Source: DATFVB01 sp963714035 | GTDB lineage: Bacteria; Acidobacteriota; Thermoanaerobaculia; UBA5066; DATFVB01 | Reading direction: 5' to 3' | Length of the DNA stretch: 64,000 nucleotides | Assembly (NCBI GenBank): GCA_963714035.1 | Contig: OY970224.1 | Span: 3,596,001-3,660,000, forward strand | Part shown: piece after piece, positions 18,161 through 25,637 of the stretch | How positions within the stretch are numbered: position 1 is the first letter of the stretch | Layout of the letters: the number at the start of each line of letters is the position of its first letter | The notes under the pieces: generated by a model | The model's database searches: none | What the model was told of the DNA's origin: nothing | The model's input: the letters and a program-made list of their open reading frames with translations, nothing else | Program-made: the position numbers and the translations under genes

Positions 18161-19440
18161 AGCCCCTCTCTCCGGAGGACCTCGACCGGCTCGAGAGCGA
18201 CGCGTTCGGTTACTTCGCGAAACACACGCACCCCGACACCGGTCTCGTCGCCGACACCACGCGCCCGGGCTCGCCGTCGAGCATCGCCGCCTGCGGGCTC
18301 GCGCTTTCCGCGTATCCGATCGCCGTCGAACGCGGGTACCTCTCCCGCGCCGCGGCTGCGGCCGCCGCCGCCCGCATGCTCGGATTCTTCGCCCACGGCG
18401 AGCAGGGGGAAGGGGCTAGCGCGATCGGGAACGGGGGATTCTTCTACCACTTCCTCGACATGGCGACCGGACGCCGCGTGTGGGACTGCGAGGTGTCGAC
18501 GATCGACAGCTCGTACGTCCTCGCTGGCGCGCTCGCCGCGTCGGCGTATTTCGACGGCGCCGACCGTATCGAGCGGTCGATCCGTGAGGGGGCCGACGCG
18601 ATCTACCGGCGGGCGGACTGGGACTGGGCGAGGAACGGCGGCCCCACCGTGACGCACGGTTGGACGCCCGAGGCCGGCTTTCTTCCGTACCGCTGGGAGG
18701 GGTACAGCGAGGCGCTCGTCCTCTACGCGCTCGCTCTCGGGTCGCCCACCCATCCGGCGCCGGCCGAGAGCTACGACGCGTGGACGCGGACCTACTGGTG
18801 GAGGACCGTTTACGGGATCGACTATCTCCACGCGGGGCCGCTCTTCATTCACCAGCTTTCCCACGTCTGGATCGACTTTCGCGGGATCCAGGACGCGTTC
18901 ATGCGGGAGAAGGGGTGCGACTACTTCGAGAACAGCCGCCGCGCCACCCTCGTCCAGCAGCAGTACGCGATTCAGAACCCGCTCAAGTTCCGGGAGTACG
19001 GCGAGCATTGCTGGGGAGTGACGGCGTCGGAGGGACCGGGCCCGGCGGTGCTCGAAATCGACGGCGTCCAGCGGCGGTTCTACAGCTATCTCGCGCGGGG
19101 CGCGCCGGACGGGCCGGACGACGGCACGATCGGGCCGTGGGGAGCCGTCGCCTCGCTCCCGTTCGCGCCGGAGATCGTCCTGCCGACGATCCGCCACCTG
19201 ACGAAGCTGGGAGTCGGCTCGACGAGCCCGTACGGCGTCGAAGCGACGTTCAACCCGACCTTTCCCGATTCCGGCCGGCGAAGCGGGTGGCTGTCTCCAT
19301 ACAACTTCGGGCTCAACGACGGACCGATCGTCCTGATGATCGAGAACTACCGGACGGGGCTTCTGTGGAAACTGATGCGGGGATGCGAGCCGATCGTTCG
19401 GGGTTTGAAGAAAGCCGGCTTTCGAAACGGATGGCTTTGA
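18157..19440 (+). CDS. Glycoamylase-domain protein (PF10091-type)
   Basis: 427 residues. The GTG start overlaps the upstream stop (GTGA), so it is coupled to the FAD/Fe-S dehydrogenase gene. The sequence is the alpha/alpha-toroid glycoamylase type: ESDAFGYFAKHTHPDTGLV near the N-terminus, GNGGFFYHFLDM, WDCEVSTIDSSYVLAG, PYRWEGYSEALVLYALALGS, HQLSHVWIDFRG and WGVTASEGPGP, ending with NDGPIVLMIENYRTG. No signal peptide is present, so it would act in the cytoplasm. Relatives act on beta-linked glucans or are fused to cyclic-glucan synthases; the substrate is not known. The coupling to a hydroxyacid dehydrogenase is unexplained. Confidence 0.85.
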   Translation: MKPLSPEDLDRLESDAFGYFAKHTHPDTGLVADTTRPGSPSSIAACGLALSAYPIAVERGYLSRAAAAAAAARMLGFFAHGEQGEGASAIGNGGFFYHFLDMATGRRVWDCEVSTIDSSYVLAGALAASAYFDGADRIERSIREGADAIYRRADWDWARNGGPTVTHGWTPEAGFLPYRWEGYSEALVLYALALGSPTHPAPAESYDAWTRTYWWRTVYGIDYLHAGPLFIHQLSHVWIDFRGIQDAFMREKGCDYFENSRRATLVQQQYAIQNPLKFREYGEHCWGVTASEGPGPAVLEIDGVQRRFYSYLARGAPDGPDDGTIGPWGAVASLPFAPEIVLPTIRHLTKLGVGSTSPYGVEATFNPTFPDSGRRSGWLSPYNFGLNDGPIVLMIENYRTGLLWKLMRGCEPIVRGLKKAGFRNGWL

Positions 19441-19524
19441 GCCCGCCGGGACGGCGATACCGGAGCGTGTGACGGCAGCGCGGCTCGTCCCTTCGTCCGG
19501 CGTCCTTCGATCGCGCGATCGAGG

Positions 19525-19848
19525 CTATTCTGCGTTGGCGTCGAAGACCTCGATGCCGATCTTCTTCGACGGGCGTCCGGCGGCCATCGACTTCGCCGAG
19601 GTCCAGTAGTCCCGCTCCCGCTTCGCCTGCGCGACCGCCAGGTCCCAGGCGGCCTTCGGGGTTTTTCCCGACGCTTCTTTCGCGTGCCGGTCGGAATCGT
19701 CGAGGTGCCGCTTCCAGTCGTTGTACGCGGCCTGATGCTCGGCGCTCCACCGTTTCGTCGCCTTGAGCTCGTCGCGAAAGCCGTCGAGCGCCTTGCGCGT
19801 GCGATGGCTCAGCTCGATCAGGGCTTTGGCGCGAGGCTGCACGGCCAT
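19525..19848 (-). CDS. Small charged hypothetical protein
   Basis: 107 residues, Lys/Glu/Asp-rich and helical throughout, with no signal peptide, membrane segment or recognisable motif. Several Trp residues (KRWSAEHQ, YNDWKRHLDD, KAAWDLA, RDYWTSAK) are regularly placed, suggesting a packed helical bundle. The frame is open and codon use resembles the neighbours, but no good ribosome site precedes the ATG. Family unknown. It lies alone between the glycoamylase gene and a broken gene. Confidence 0.5.
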   Translation of the reverse strand: MAVQPRAKALIELSHRTRKALDGFRDELKATKRWSAEHQAAYNDWKRHLDDSDRHAKEASGKTPKAAWDLAVAQAKRERDYWTSAKSMAAGRPSKKIGIEVFDANAE

Positions 19849-19941
19849 CGCGGGATTGTAGATCGGCGGACCCGGGGCTCCGAGAGTCCGCTAGACCTCG
19901 GATCGCGGCGGCCCGGGTCGCCGCGATAGTCGGAGGTAACG

Positions 19942-20377
19942 ATGTCTCTGGCCGGCCGCGCGAAGGGCGCCGTCGTGGATCGGCGCGCCTGCTACTACCA
20001 GGCCGATCCGCTCACTCTGTCGGTGAGCCTGGAGTGGGCCGGAGACGCCGTTCCCGGCGGGGCGCGCAGGCGCTGGCGGGAGATCTTTCACGGGGACGGG
20101 GGCGACGCCCGGAGGGAACCAGAGGAAGAGGGGGAGCGAACCGGGACGCCGCCGGCCCGATGCCGGGCCTCGGCGAGGAAGCCTTCTGGGTCGAGAGCGG
20201 CGCGAGCGGAGCGGTCTACGCCCTTCGTTCGTCCGCGTGAGCGCGGGCGGCCCGGGCACGGAAACCGAGAAGCGCGAGCGCGCCCGGGAGATCGCGGCGC
20301 GCGCGGTCGGCGTCCTCCGAGACGCGGAGAAAGCGCCGGGCGGAACGCCGCGAGCGTCTCCTCGCGATTTGAGGTAG
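19942..20377 (+). pseudogene. Broken gene, two frameshifts, formerly a small secreted-type protein
   Basis: A strong ribosome site (GGAGGTAACG) precedes ATG 19942. The reading then moves through three frames: MSLAGRAKGAVVDRRACYYQ onwards up to about 20155, then PGLGEEAFWVESGASG up to about 20225, then FVRVSAGGPGTETEKRERA to the TAG at 20377. Together these look like the conserved tail of a common small-protein family in which a GLG-EAFW block is followed by a short sheet, V-VGG and a helix of A-EIAARAVGVL type (from memory of the family, not a search). Each frame alone ends early, so the gene is probably dead, unless the assembly carries two indels. Confidence 0.55.
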
Positions 20378-20389
20378 GTTCGCGGCGCG

Positions 20390-21364
20390 ATGAACGCGCC
20401 GGAGACGAATAGCGGAACCCCGCGCCCGCGGACGGCCTCTTTCGTCGCCGCCGGCGGCGCGCTCCTCTTCTGCCTGACGCCCTGGGCTTCTCCGCCGCTC
20501 GCGCTCGCGCTCGGCGCCGCGCTCGCGCTGACGCTGGAGAACCCGATGCCCGCCTTTTCGCGCAAGGCGGCCCGACTGCTGCTGCAGGTCTCGGTGGTTC
20601 TCCTCGGGTTCAGCATGGACCTCCCGACCGTCCTGCGGGCGGGCGCGAGCGGGATGCTGTTCGCCGCGGCGACGATCGGGGCCACACTCGCCCTCGGCCT
20701 TCTCGTGCGCCGTCTGCTCGACGTCGATCGGACGACTTCTCTCCTGATTTCCGTCGGGACCGCGATCTGCGGCGGCTCGGCGATTGCCGCGGTTGGCTCC
20801 GTCGTCGATGCCGCCGAAAGCGAAATGAGCGTCGCGATCGGCACGGTGTTCCTGCTCAACGGCGCGGCGCTCTACCTTTTTCCCCCGCTCGGCCACCTCC
20901 TGCACCTGAGCCAGGAGCAGTTCGGAACGTGGGCCGGGGTGGCGATCCACGACATCTCTTCGGTCGTCGGCGCGAGCTCCGTCTACGGCCTCGCCGCGCT
21001 CCAGCGGGCGACGGCGGTCAAGCTCTCGCGGGCGCTCTGGATCGTTCCGCTGACGATGGCGGCCGCGGCGCTCCGCCGGAGGAGGGAGCCGGGGATCCGC
21101 CGCGCGCGCGTCCCGGTTCCCTGGTTCATCGGCCTCTTCATCGCGGCATCGCTGGTGCGGAGCTTCTCGGCGCCGATCGCGTCCGCGAGCCCGACGATCG
21201 CCGCGGCGGCGCGTCTCGGAATGACCGTCACCCTCTTCCTCATCGGCGCGGGGCTCTCGCGGCGCGCTCTTCGAGCCGTGGGCTGGAAGGCGCTCGTCCA
21301 GGGGGTCGTCCTGTGGGCCGCGATCGCGGCGGGATCGCTTCTCGTGGTGCTCCGAAGGGGCTGA
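20390..21364 (+). CDS. YeiH-family membrane transporter
   Basis: 324 residues with about ten membrane segments. The YeiH/PF03601 hallmarks are present: LLQVSVVLLGFSMDL, the central TAICGGSAIAAVGSVV, GTVFLLNGAALYLFPPLGH, and AGVAIHDISSVVGASSVYG. A final TM pair ends in GMTVTLFLIGAGLSR. The family is annotated as putative sulfate or organosulfur exporters, but transport is demonstrated for few members. It starts 12 bp after the broken gene, with no strong ribosome site. The neighbouring rightward context does not suggest a substrate. Confidence 0.88.
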   Translation: MNAPETNSGTPRPRTASFVAAGGALLFCLTPWASPPLALALGAALALTLENPMPAFSRKAARLLLQVSVVLLGFSMDLPTVLRAGASGMLFAAATIGATLALGLLVRRLLDVDRTTSLLISVGTAICGGSAIAAVGSVVDAAESEMSVAIGTVFLLNGAALYLFPPLGHLLHLSQEQFGTWAGVAIHDISSVVGASSVYGLAALQRATAVKLSRALWIVPLTMAAAALRRRREPGIRRARVPVPWFIGLFIAASLVRSFSAPIASASPTIAAAARLGMTVTLFLIGAGLSRRALRAVGWKALVQGVVLWAAIAAGSLLVVLRRG

Positions 21365-21385
21365 GTCCGGAGCTCCGCGTCCGGA

Positions 21386-23155
21386 TCAGGACGAGGCTTT
21401 CGAGAGACGCTGCAGGAACCGCTCGGCAGACTCGAATCCCACGAGCCGGGTCCCGGGGACTTCGCGGCCCCGGGCATCGAGGAAGATCACCGTCGGCATT
21501 CCCTGCACGTCGAACTTCGTCGAGAGCGCGATCGCTTCGGGCGAGTCCTGGCGCGTCATGTCCGCCTTGAAGAGCGCCGTTCCCTCGAGCGCCTTCCGCA
21601 CCCGGGGATCGGCGAACGTCTCGTCTTCGAGCTCGTGGCAGGGAGCGCACCAGTCGGCCGAGAAGTCGATCATCGCGGGACGCGCCGCGAGCGAGATCTT
21701 CGCGGCGTCGTAGGGGACGAACGGGAGGGGCTGGCCGCCCGTGGGCCGCGCGAGCCATCCGGCCGCGCCGAGGAACACGATCGCCGCGCCGCTCACCGCG
21801 GCCCGGGCCATCGGCGGGGCCTTGGAGCGGAGGGCGGAAACGAGAAGGTACACGGCGCCGACGACGAGCACGGTCGGCGCGACCCATCGGCGAGCCGCCT
21901 CCGGAACGAGGAACTTGCCGAAATACGCGGCCATCGCGAGCAGCACGAATCCGAACACCTTCTTGATCTCGACCATCCACGCGCCCGCGCGCGGAAGCTT
22001 CGTGAGCGCGCCGGAGAAGGACGCGAGAAAGAGATACGGCAGGCCGAGGCCGATCGAGAGGACGAAGAACATCACGAAGCCGAGCACCGGGTCGTGCCGC
22101 GCCGCGACGAACGTGAGGAGACCGAGCACGAACGGGCCGAGACAGGGAGCCGCGACGACGCCGACGAGGAGGCCCATCCCGAACGCGCCGCCGAACCCCT
22201 TCTTCGCGCCCGCGCGGTTCATCACGAAGCGCGGCGGGTTGATGTCGTAGAGACCGAACATCGAGAGCGAGAGCGCGACGAGAACGGCCGCGATGCCCCC
22301 GAGCACCCAGGGAGACTGGAGCGCCGAGCCGAAGAGCCTGCCCGACAGCGCCGCGACGACGCCGAGCGTCGAGTACGTGAGCGCCATTCCGAGCACGTAC
22401 ACGGCGGCGAGGCCGACGGGCCGCCCGGTCTTTCCCCGGGACTGGCCGCCGAAGAAGCCGATCGTGATCGGGATGATCGGATAGACGCAGGGCGTGAGGT
22501 TGAGCGCGAGCCCGCCGAGGAACAGGACGACGAATCCGACGAGCCAGCCGCGCTGCGACAGCATCGCCGCGAATTCGCCGCCGGCGGCCGCCCCCGATTC
22601 ATCCGCCGGCCCGGCCGTTCCCGCCGCGGGGGCGCCTCCGACGGAGACATCGGCCTGGAACGGCACGCTCGCGGGGGCGAGGCACTGCTGGTCGTTGCAG
22701 GGCTGGAACCCGAGGGTGCCGGTGACCGCGTGGGCGCCGGCCGCGGCGCCCTTCGGCACGGTGCCGGTCACCGTCACCGTGAATCGGCCAGCGTAGACGG
22801 CGAGCGGCTTCTCCGAAAACGCGAACTTGATCGTCTGGGCCGGCGGGTAGGCGAAGGGGGAAAACGCGAGGCCAGCGGCATCGGCGATCTTCGCCTCCGT
22901 CGGAATCAGATAGTCCTCCGAGGGCTTGTGCGCGTTGACGTGCCATCCGGCGGCGAGCTCGGCCTCGATCTTCAGCGTGAACGTCTCGCCGGGAGCGACG
23001 ACGGAGGGCGACGCCGAGGCGGACCCCTTCATCAGGGAGGCCGGACGCTGGGCGAAGCCGGCGGTCGGAAGCAGAAGGAACATCGCGGCGGCGGCTTTCG
23101 CCCTCATCGTGGCGATAGGTCTCGCCCTCATCGCGGCGATGGATCTCGCCCTCAT
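21386..23155 (-). CDS. dsbD: DsbD-type thiol:disulfide interchange protein
   Basis: 589 residues from the ATG overlapping the upstream stop (ATGA). The usual three parts are present: an N-terminal immunoglobulin-like domain with the GFQPCNDQQCLAP cysteine pair, a central membrane block of about eight helices with the two buried cysteines in NLTPCVYPIIPITIGFF and VAAPCLGPFVLG, and a C-terminal thioredoxin domain with WCAPC (about 501-505). It carries reducing power from cytoplasmic thioredoxin to periplasmic partners. The N-terminus is odd: three tandem 24-bp units each supply an ATG. The partner gene upstream encodes a periplasmic thioredoxin-fold protein. Confidence 0.92.
   Translation of the reverse strand: MRARSIAAMRARPIATMRAKAAAAMFLLLPTAGFAQRPASLMKGSASASPSVVAPGETFTLKIEAELAAGWHVNAHKPSEDYLIPTEAKIADAAGLAFSPFAYPPAQTIKFAFSEKPLAVYAGRFTVTVTGTVPKGAAAGAHAVTGTLGFQPCNDQQCLAPASVPFQADVSVGGAPAAGTAGPADESGAAAGGEFAAMLSQRGWLVGFVVLFLGGLALNLTPCVYPIIPITIGFFGGQSRGKTGRPVGLAAVYVLGMALTYSTLGVVAALSGRLFGSALQSPWVLGGIAAVLVALSLSMFGLYDINPPRFVMNRAGAKKGFGGAFGMGLLVGVVAAPCLGPFVLGLLTFVAARHDPVLGFVMFFVLSIGLGLPYLFLASFSGALTKLPRAGAWMVEIKKVFGFVLLAMAAYFGKFLVPEAARRWVAPTVLVVGAVYLLVSALRSKAPPMARAAVSGAAIVFLGAAGWLARPTGGQPLPFVPYDAAKISLAARPAMIDFSADWCAPCHELEDETFADPRVRKALEGTALFKADMTRQDSPEAIALSTKFDVQGMPTVIFLDARGREVPGTRLVGFESAERFLQRLSKASS
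23084..23155 (-). repeat. Three tandem 24-bp units at the dsbD start
   Basis: On the minus strand three near-identical 24-bp units begin at 23155, 23131 and 23107, coding MRARSIAA, MRARPIAT and MRAKAAAA, and a further Met follows. Each unit supplies an in-frame ATG and a basic start to the signal sequence, so translation could begin at any of them. Confidence 0.9.
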
Positions 23156-24063
23156 CGTGGCGACGGCGCTTCCGCCGGAATCGAGGTGAGCATCTGCCGC
23201 GCGTTCGCCGCGAGCTTGCTTTCCGGGTGCTCGCGAAGGAACGCGGAGATCGTCCGGCGCGCTTCCTCGCGCCGGCCTTCGGCGATCTCGACGAGGCCGC
23301 GCGAAAGCTCCGCCTGCTCGCGAATCGCCGGGTCGCGAGAGGTCCGGAGCAGATCGTCGAGCGTCGCACGCGCTTCGGCGAACCGTTTCATCCGGTACTG
23401 CGCGGTCGCGAGACCCGTCAGCGCGAAATCCCGCGTGGCCGCGTCGGCCTCCTTCGACCGCGCGGCGCGCTCGAACCGCGGCGCGGCTTCCTCCGGATCC
23501 ATCCGCCGCATGAGCTCTTCGCCGAGTGCGAGCTCCTGCTTCGGATCGTCCCGGAATTCCGGCTCGTGGACCATCCGGACGTGGAGGGCGTCCCATTCCG
23601 TCATCGAGGAGTGGACATGGCGGTAGAACTCGCCGGGATTGTCGAATCCGTCGACCCGGAAGATCAGCGCGCCGCCGGAGGACAGGATGAGGACCGCGGG
23701 CGATTGGGTCACGCCGTAGCGCTCCGCCAGCGCCGTGCCCTCCGGGCTCAGGCGGTCAATCCGCACCGGGACCATCCGGAGGAGCATCATCTCGAAATTC
23801 ACGGCCGGATAGAGGAGCTCCTGCATGCGGACGCAGTTTCCGCACGTCTTTTCGAAGAACTCGACGTACACGACGTGCCCTTCGCGGTCCGCCCGCTCGC
23901 GAGCCTGCGCGAACGTCTCCGCCCAGTCCGCTTTTCCCGGCCCCTGCGGAACCTGGCCCGGGGCGGGCGCCGCGGCGTCAGAGGCCGAAGCAGGAGTTCC
24001 GGCGGCCGCCGGATTAGCGGCCGCGAAGAGGAGCAGGCCCGCGGCGATCGTCGATCGAATCAA
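23152..24063 (-). CDS. Exported thioredoxin-fold protein with C-terminal TPR helices
   Basis: 303 residues. The signal peptide is MIRSTIAAGLLLFAAANPAA. A thioredoxin-like domain follows, with YVEFFEKTCGNCVRM: Cys74 and Cys77 form a CGNC active pair, and YGVTQSPAVLIL supplies the cis-Pro loop. From about 170 on are paired helices of TPR type (DFALTGLATAQYRMKRFAEA, LSRGLVEIAEGRREEARRTI). It is probably a periplasmic redox protein reduced by the DsbD-like protein whose start overlaps its stop. Partner proteins cannot be named. Its upstream region has no clear promoter. Confidence 0.82.
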   Translation of the reverse strand: MIRSTIAAGLLLFAAANPAAAGTPASASDAAAPAPGQVPQGPGKADWAETFAQARERADREGHVVYVEFFEKTCGNCVRMQELLYPAVNFEMMLLRMVPVRIDRLSPEGTALAERYGVTQSPAVLILSSGGALIFRVDGFDNPGEFYRHVHSSMTEWDALHVRMVHEPEFRDDPKQELALGEELMRRMDPEEAAPRFERAARSKEADAATRDFALTGLATAQYRMKRFAEARATLDDLLRTSRDPAIREQAELSRGLVEIAEGRREEARRTISAFLREHPESKLAANARQMLTSIPAEAPSPR

Positions 24064-24148
24064 TGGTCCTCCGTGGCTCGGAGAACGCGTCGGCGAAGGG
24101 CGGAATTCCCCATCGGCGAAGCATAACGCCGTCGGCCGCGCGGCCTCT

Positions 24149-24215
24149 CACGGCGCGATCCTCCCCTCGGTGGATTCGTCGAGACCAATCGCGCCGTGAC
24201 CTCCGCGACTCGAGC
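24149..24215 (+). repeat. Family B repeat, copy B2 (H2 plus tail)
   Basis: The H2 stem pairs CACGGCGCGAT (24149-24159) with ATCGCGCCGTG (24188-24198), 11 bp perfect. The tail GACCTCCGCGACTCG follows. The inner hairpin is degraded. This copy lies in the 248-bp gap between the divergent thioredoxin gene and tRNA-Phe, and is the one family B copy that does not follow a gene end. Confidence 0.65.
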
Positions 24216-24267
24216 TCCTGGCGCGGACGACCGGCGACACCCGCTGCGAGTAAATCGGCGGGGTTCA

Positions 24268-24296
24268 TTGACGGGGCCGGACCCCTCTGCTATTTT
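24268..24296 (+). promoter_or_regulatory. Sigma-70-type promoter of tRNA-Phe
   Basis: TTGACG (24268-24273), a 17-bp spacer, then TATTTT (24291-24296). This is close to consensus with optimal spacing, and places the start near 24303, nine bases before the tRNA. Confidence 0.8.
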
Positions 24297-24311
24297 CGCG
24301 TGCTCCTACCT

Positions 24312-24387
24312 GCCCAGGTAGCTCAGTCGGTAGAGCGAGGGACTGAAAATCCCTGCGTCGGCGGTTCAATTCCGTCCCTGGGCACCA
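24312..24387 (+). tRNA. tRNA-Phe (anticodon GAA), CCA encoded
   Basis: The 7-bp acceptor stem GCCCAGG/CCTGGGC, the D-arm with AGTCGGTAGAGC, the anticodon stem AGGGA/TCCCT with loop CTGAAAA (anticodon GAA) and the T-arm with GTTCAATTC are all readable. The discriminator A and CCA are encoded (76 nt in all). A family B repeat starts 8 bp downstream. Confidence 0.97.
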
Positions 24388-24394
24388 CACCGTC

Positions 24395-24500
24395 GGTTTT
24401 GCGACACTCGCGGAGTTCAGATCGCAAAACCTCCCGCCGCGCGGACCTCCTCCCTGCGGTTACTCGGGAGACTTTCCGCGCGGCGGCCTCCGCGGCTCGG
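24395..24500 (+). repeat. Family B repeat, copy B3 (H1 + H2 + tail), after tRNA-Phe
   Basis: H1 pairs GGTTTTGCGA (24395-24404) with TCGCAAAACC (24422-24431), 10 bp perfect, around CACTCGCGGAGTTCAGA. H2 pairs GCCGCGCGGA (24436-24445) with TCCGCGCGGC (24475-24484), 10 bp perfect, around the conserved CCTCCT...GGTTACTCGGGAGACTT. The tail CCTCCGCGGCTCG follows. Confidence 0.8.
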
Positions 24501-24562
24501 GCCCGGTCGCGTAAGGGGCTTATGCGGTCTCTCGCCGTGAGAGCGGCGGGCCGCGCCCCTGG

Positions 24563-24595
24563 AAAAAAAGGGCCGGCCGCTCGGGAACGGCCGGC
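24563..24595 (-). terminator. Intrinsic terminator for the zinc-ribbon microprotein gene
   Basis: On the minus strand GCCGGCCG (24595-24588) pairs with CGGCCGGC (24579-24572), followed within two bases by seven T residues (complement of A 24563-24569). It lies about 100 bp after the stop of the small leftward gene and supports that gene being real. The rest of the 24501-24696 stretch shows nothing recognisable. Confidence 0.85.
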
Positions 24596-24696
24596 TGGAG
24601 ATCAGTCCCGGGACGACAGTGCCGGGACGTTAGCCGCTTCGCGTGGGCGAGCGATATCGAAATCTTGACGACGAGGTTCGTCGGTCGGGCGAAGGA

Positions 24697-24942
24697 TCAG
24701 CCCGGCAGGGAATGGGAAAAAAGGAAGTCGGGCCCCAGTCTGCTGGCGGGCCTGTCGGACCATCGCTGGTGGTCGCGTCCGCCGCCGTTCGTCGCTTCGG
24801 CCTGCCTTCTCTCCGGACCGTGATAGCCGCGAAGATGCTTCTCGAAAACGTCCCCGCAGGAGCGGCAGTAATAGACGCCCCGGACGGGGAAGAGCTCGCC
24901 GAAGCGAAGGCACCGTTTGCACTGACCGGTGAGAGCAGGCAT
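24697..24942 (-). CDS. Small zinc-ribbon-like protein
   Basis: 81 residues. Two CxxC knuckles, CKRC near residue 8 and CRSC near residue 26, form a rubredoxin or zinc-ribbon type metal site within the first 30 residues. The basic, Arg/His-rich tail could bind nucleic acid. Family not recognised. No strong ribosome site is seen, but a good minus-strand terminator lies downstream. It is divergent from the receiver protein gene 122 bp away. Confidence 0.6.
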   Translation of the reverse strand: MPALTGQCKRCLRFGELFPVRGVYYCRSCGDVFEKHLRGYHGPERRQAEATNGGGRDHQRWSDRPASRLGPDFLFSHSLPG

Positions 24943-25064
24943 CGTCGCCGACTAACGCAAGTCTCGTGCCTGATTTCTGGAACGCCTCCCGATGGGGGAG
25001 GGAAAATATTGGTTGGATTGGATGGTTCCGATCGGCGAGAATGGCCGCGTCAATGGGGGAACGA

Positions 25065-25427
25065 ATGCCCGGTACCACCGTACTCGTCGTCGAAGACGAT
25101 CCCGACGTCCTCGAGGTCCTCTGCGAGATTCTCGAAAGCGACGGTCGCGTCCCCGTGGCAGTCCGCGACGGGCGAGAGGCGCTCCGGGAGCTCCGCTCCG
25201 GGCTCCGTCCCTGCCTCATCGTGCTCGACATGCTGATGCCGGGGATGGACGGCTGGCAGTTTCGGCGCACCCAGCAGGCGGACGAAGATCTCGCGAAAAT
25301 TCCGGTCATCGTCGTCTCCGGCGTGAGGGCGGCGCGGAACAGCGCCCTGCAGGGAGGCGCGGTCGCTTTCCTTCCGAAGCCCGTCGTGCCGGAGGCTCTC
25401 CTCTCAGCCGTCGCCTCCGCTTGCTGA
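25065..25427 (+). CDS. Stand-alone response-regulator receiver protein
   Basis: 120 residues, the size of a single receiver domain without output module. The acidic pocket (VLVVEDDPDV), phospho-acceptor Asp (LIVLDMLMPGMDGW), the switch Ser (IPVIVVSG) and conserved Lys (FLPKPV) are all present. ATG 25065 is chosen because GGGGGA lies just before it; upstream ATGs at 25041 and 25053 are in frame. No histidine kinase is near, so its partner is elsewhere. It would act by protein contact, as CheY or Spo0F do. A family B repeat begins 5 bp after the stop. Confidence 0.88.
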   Translation: MPGTTVLVVEDDPDVLEVLCEILESDGRVPVAVRDGREALRELRSGLRPCLIVLDMLMPGMDGWQFRRTQQADEDLAKIPVIVVSGVRAARNSALQGGAVAFLPKPVVPEALLSAVASAC

Positions 25428-25432
25428 CCGTC

Positions 25433-25545
25433 GCCTTCGCGACTCTCGCGGAGCTCGGATCGCGAAGGCTCCCGCATCGCAGACCTCCTCCGCTCGTTTA
25501 CTTCGCGGAGACTTTCCGCGATGCGCCTGCGCGGCTCGGGCAGGA
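25433..25545 (+). repeat. Family B repeat, copy B4 (H1 + H2 + tail)
   Basis: H1 pairs GCCTTCGCGA (25433-25442) with TCGCGAAGGC (25460-25469), 10 bp perfect. H2 pairs GCATCGCAGA (25474-25483) with TCCGCGATGC (25515-25524), 9 of 10, around CCTCCTCCGCTCGTTTAC. The tail GCGCGGCTCGG follows. It starts 5 bp after the stop of the receiver gene. Confidence 0.8.
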
Positions 25546-25588
25546 GCCCTCGACCGCTCCGGAGCCCCCCGAGGAATCAGGACCGGGA

Positions 25589-25620
25589 ATCGCGACGCTC
25601 GCGGAGCTCGGATCGCGAAC
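25589..25620 (+). repeat. Partial family B unit (H1 only)
   Basis: A second, weaker H1: ATCGCGA and TCGCGAA flank the same loop core as in B4 (GCTCGCGGAGCTCGGA), but only six base pairs are perfect. It lies just before the stop of the leftward cytochrome c gene. Confidence 0.5.
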
Positions 25621-25637
25621 GGAGAGTGCCAGCTCGC

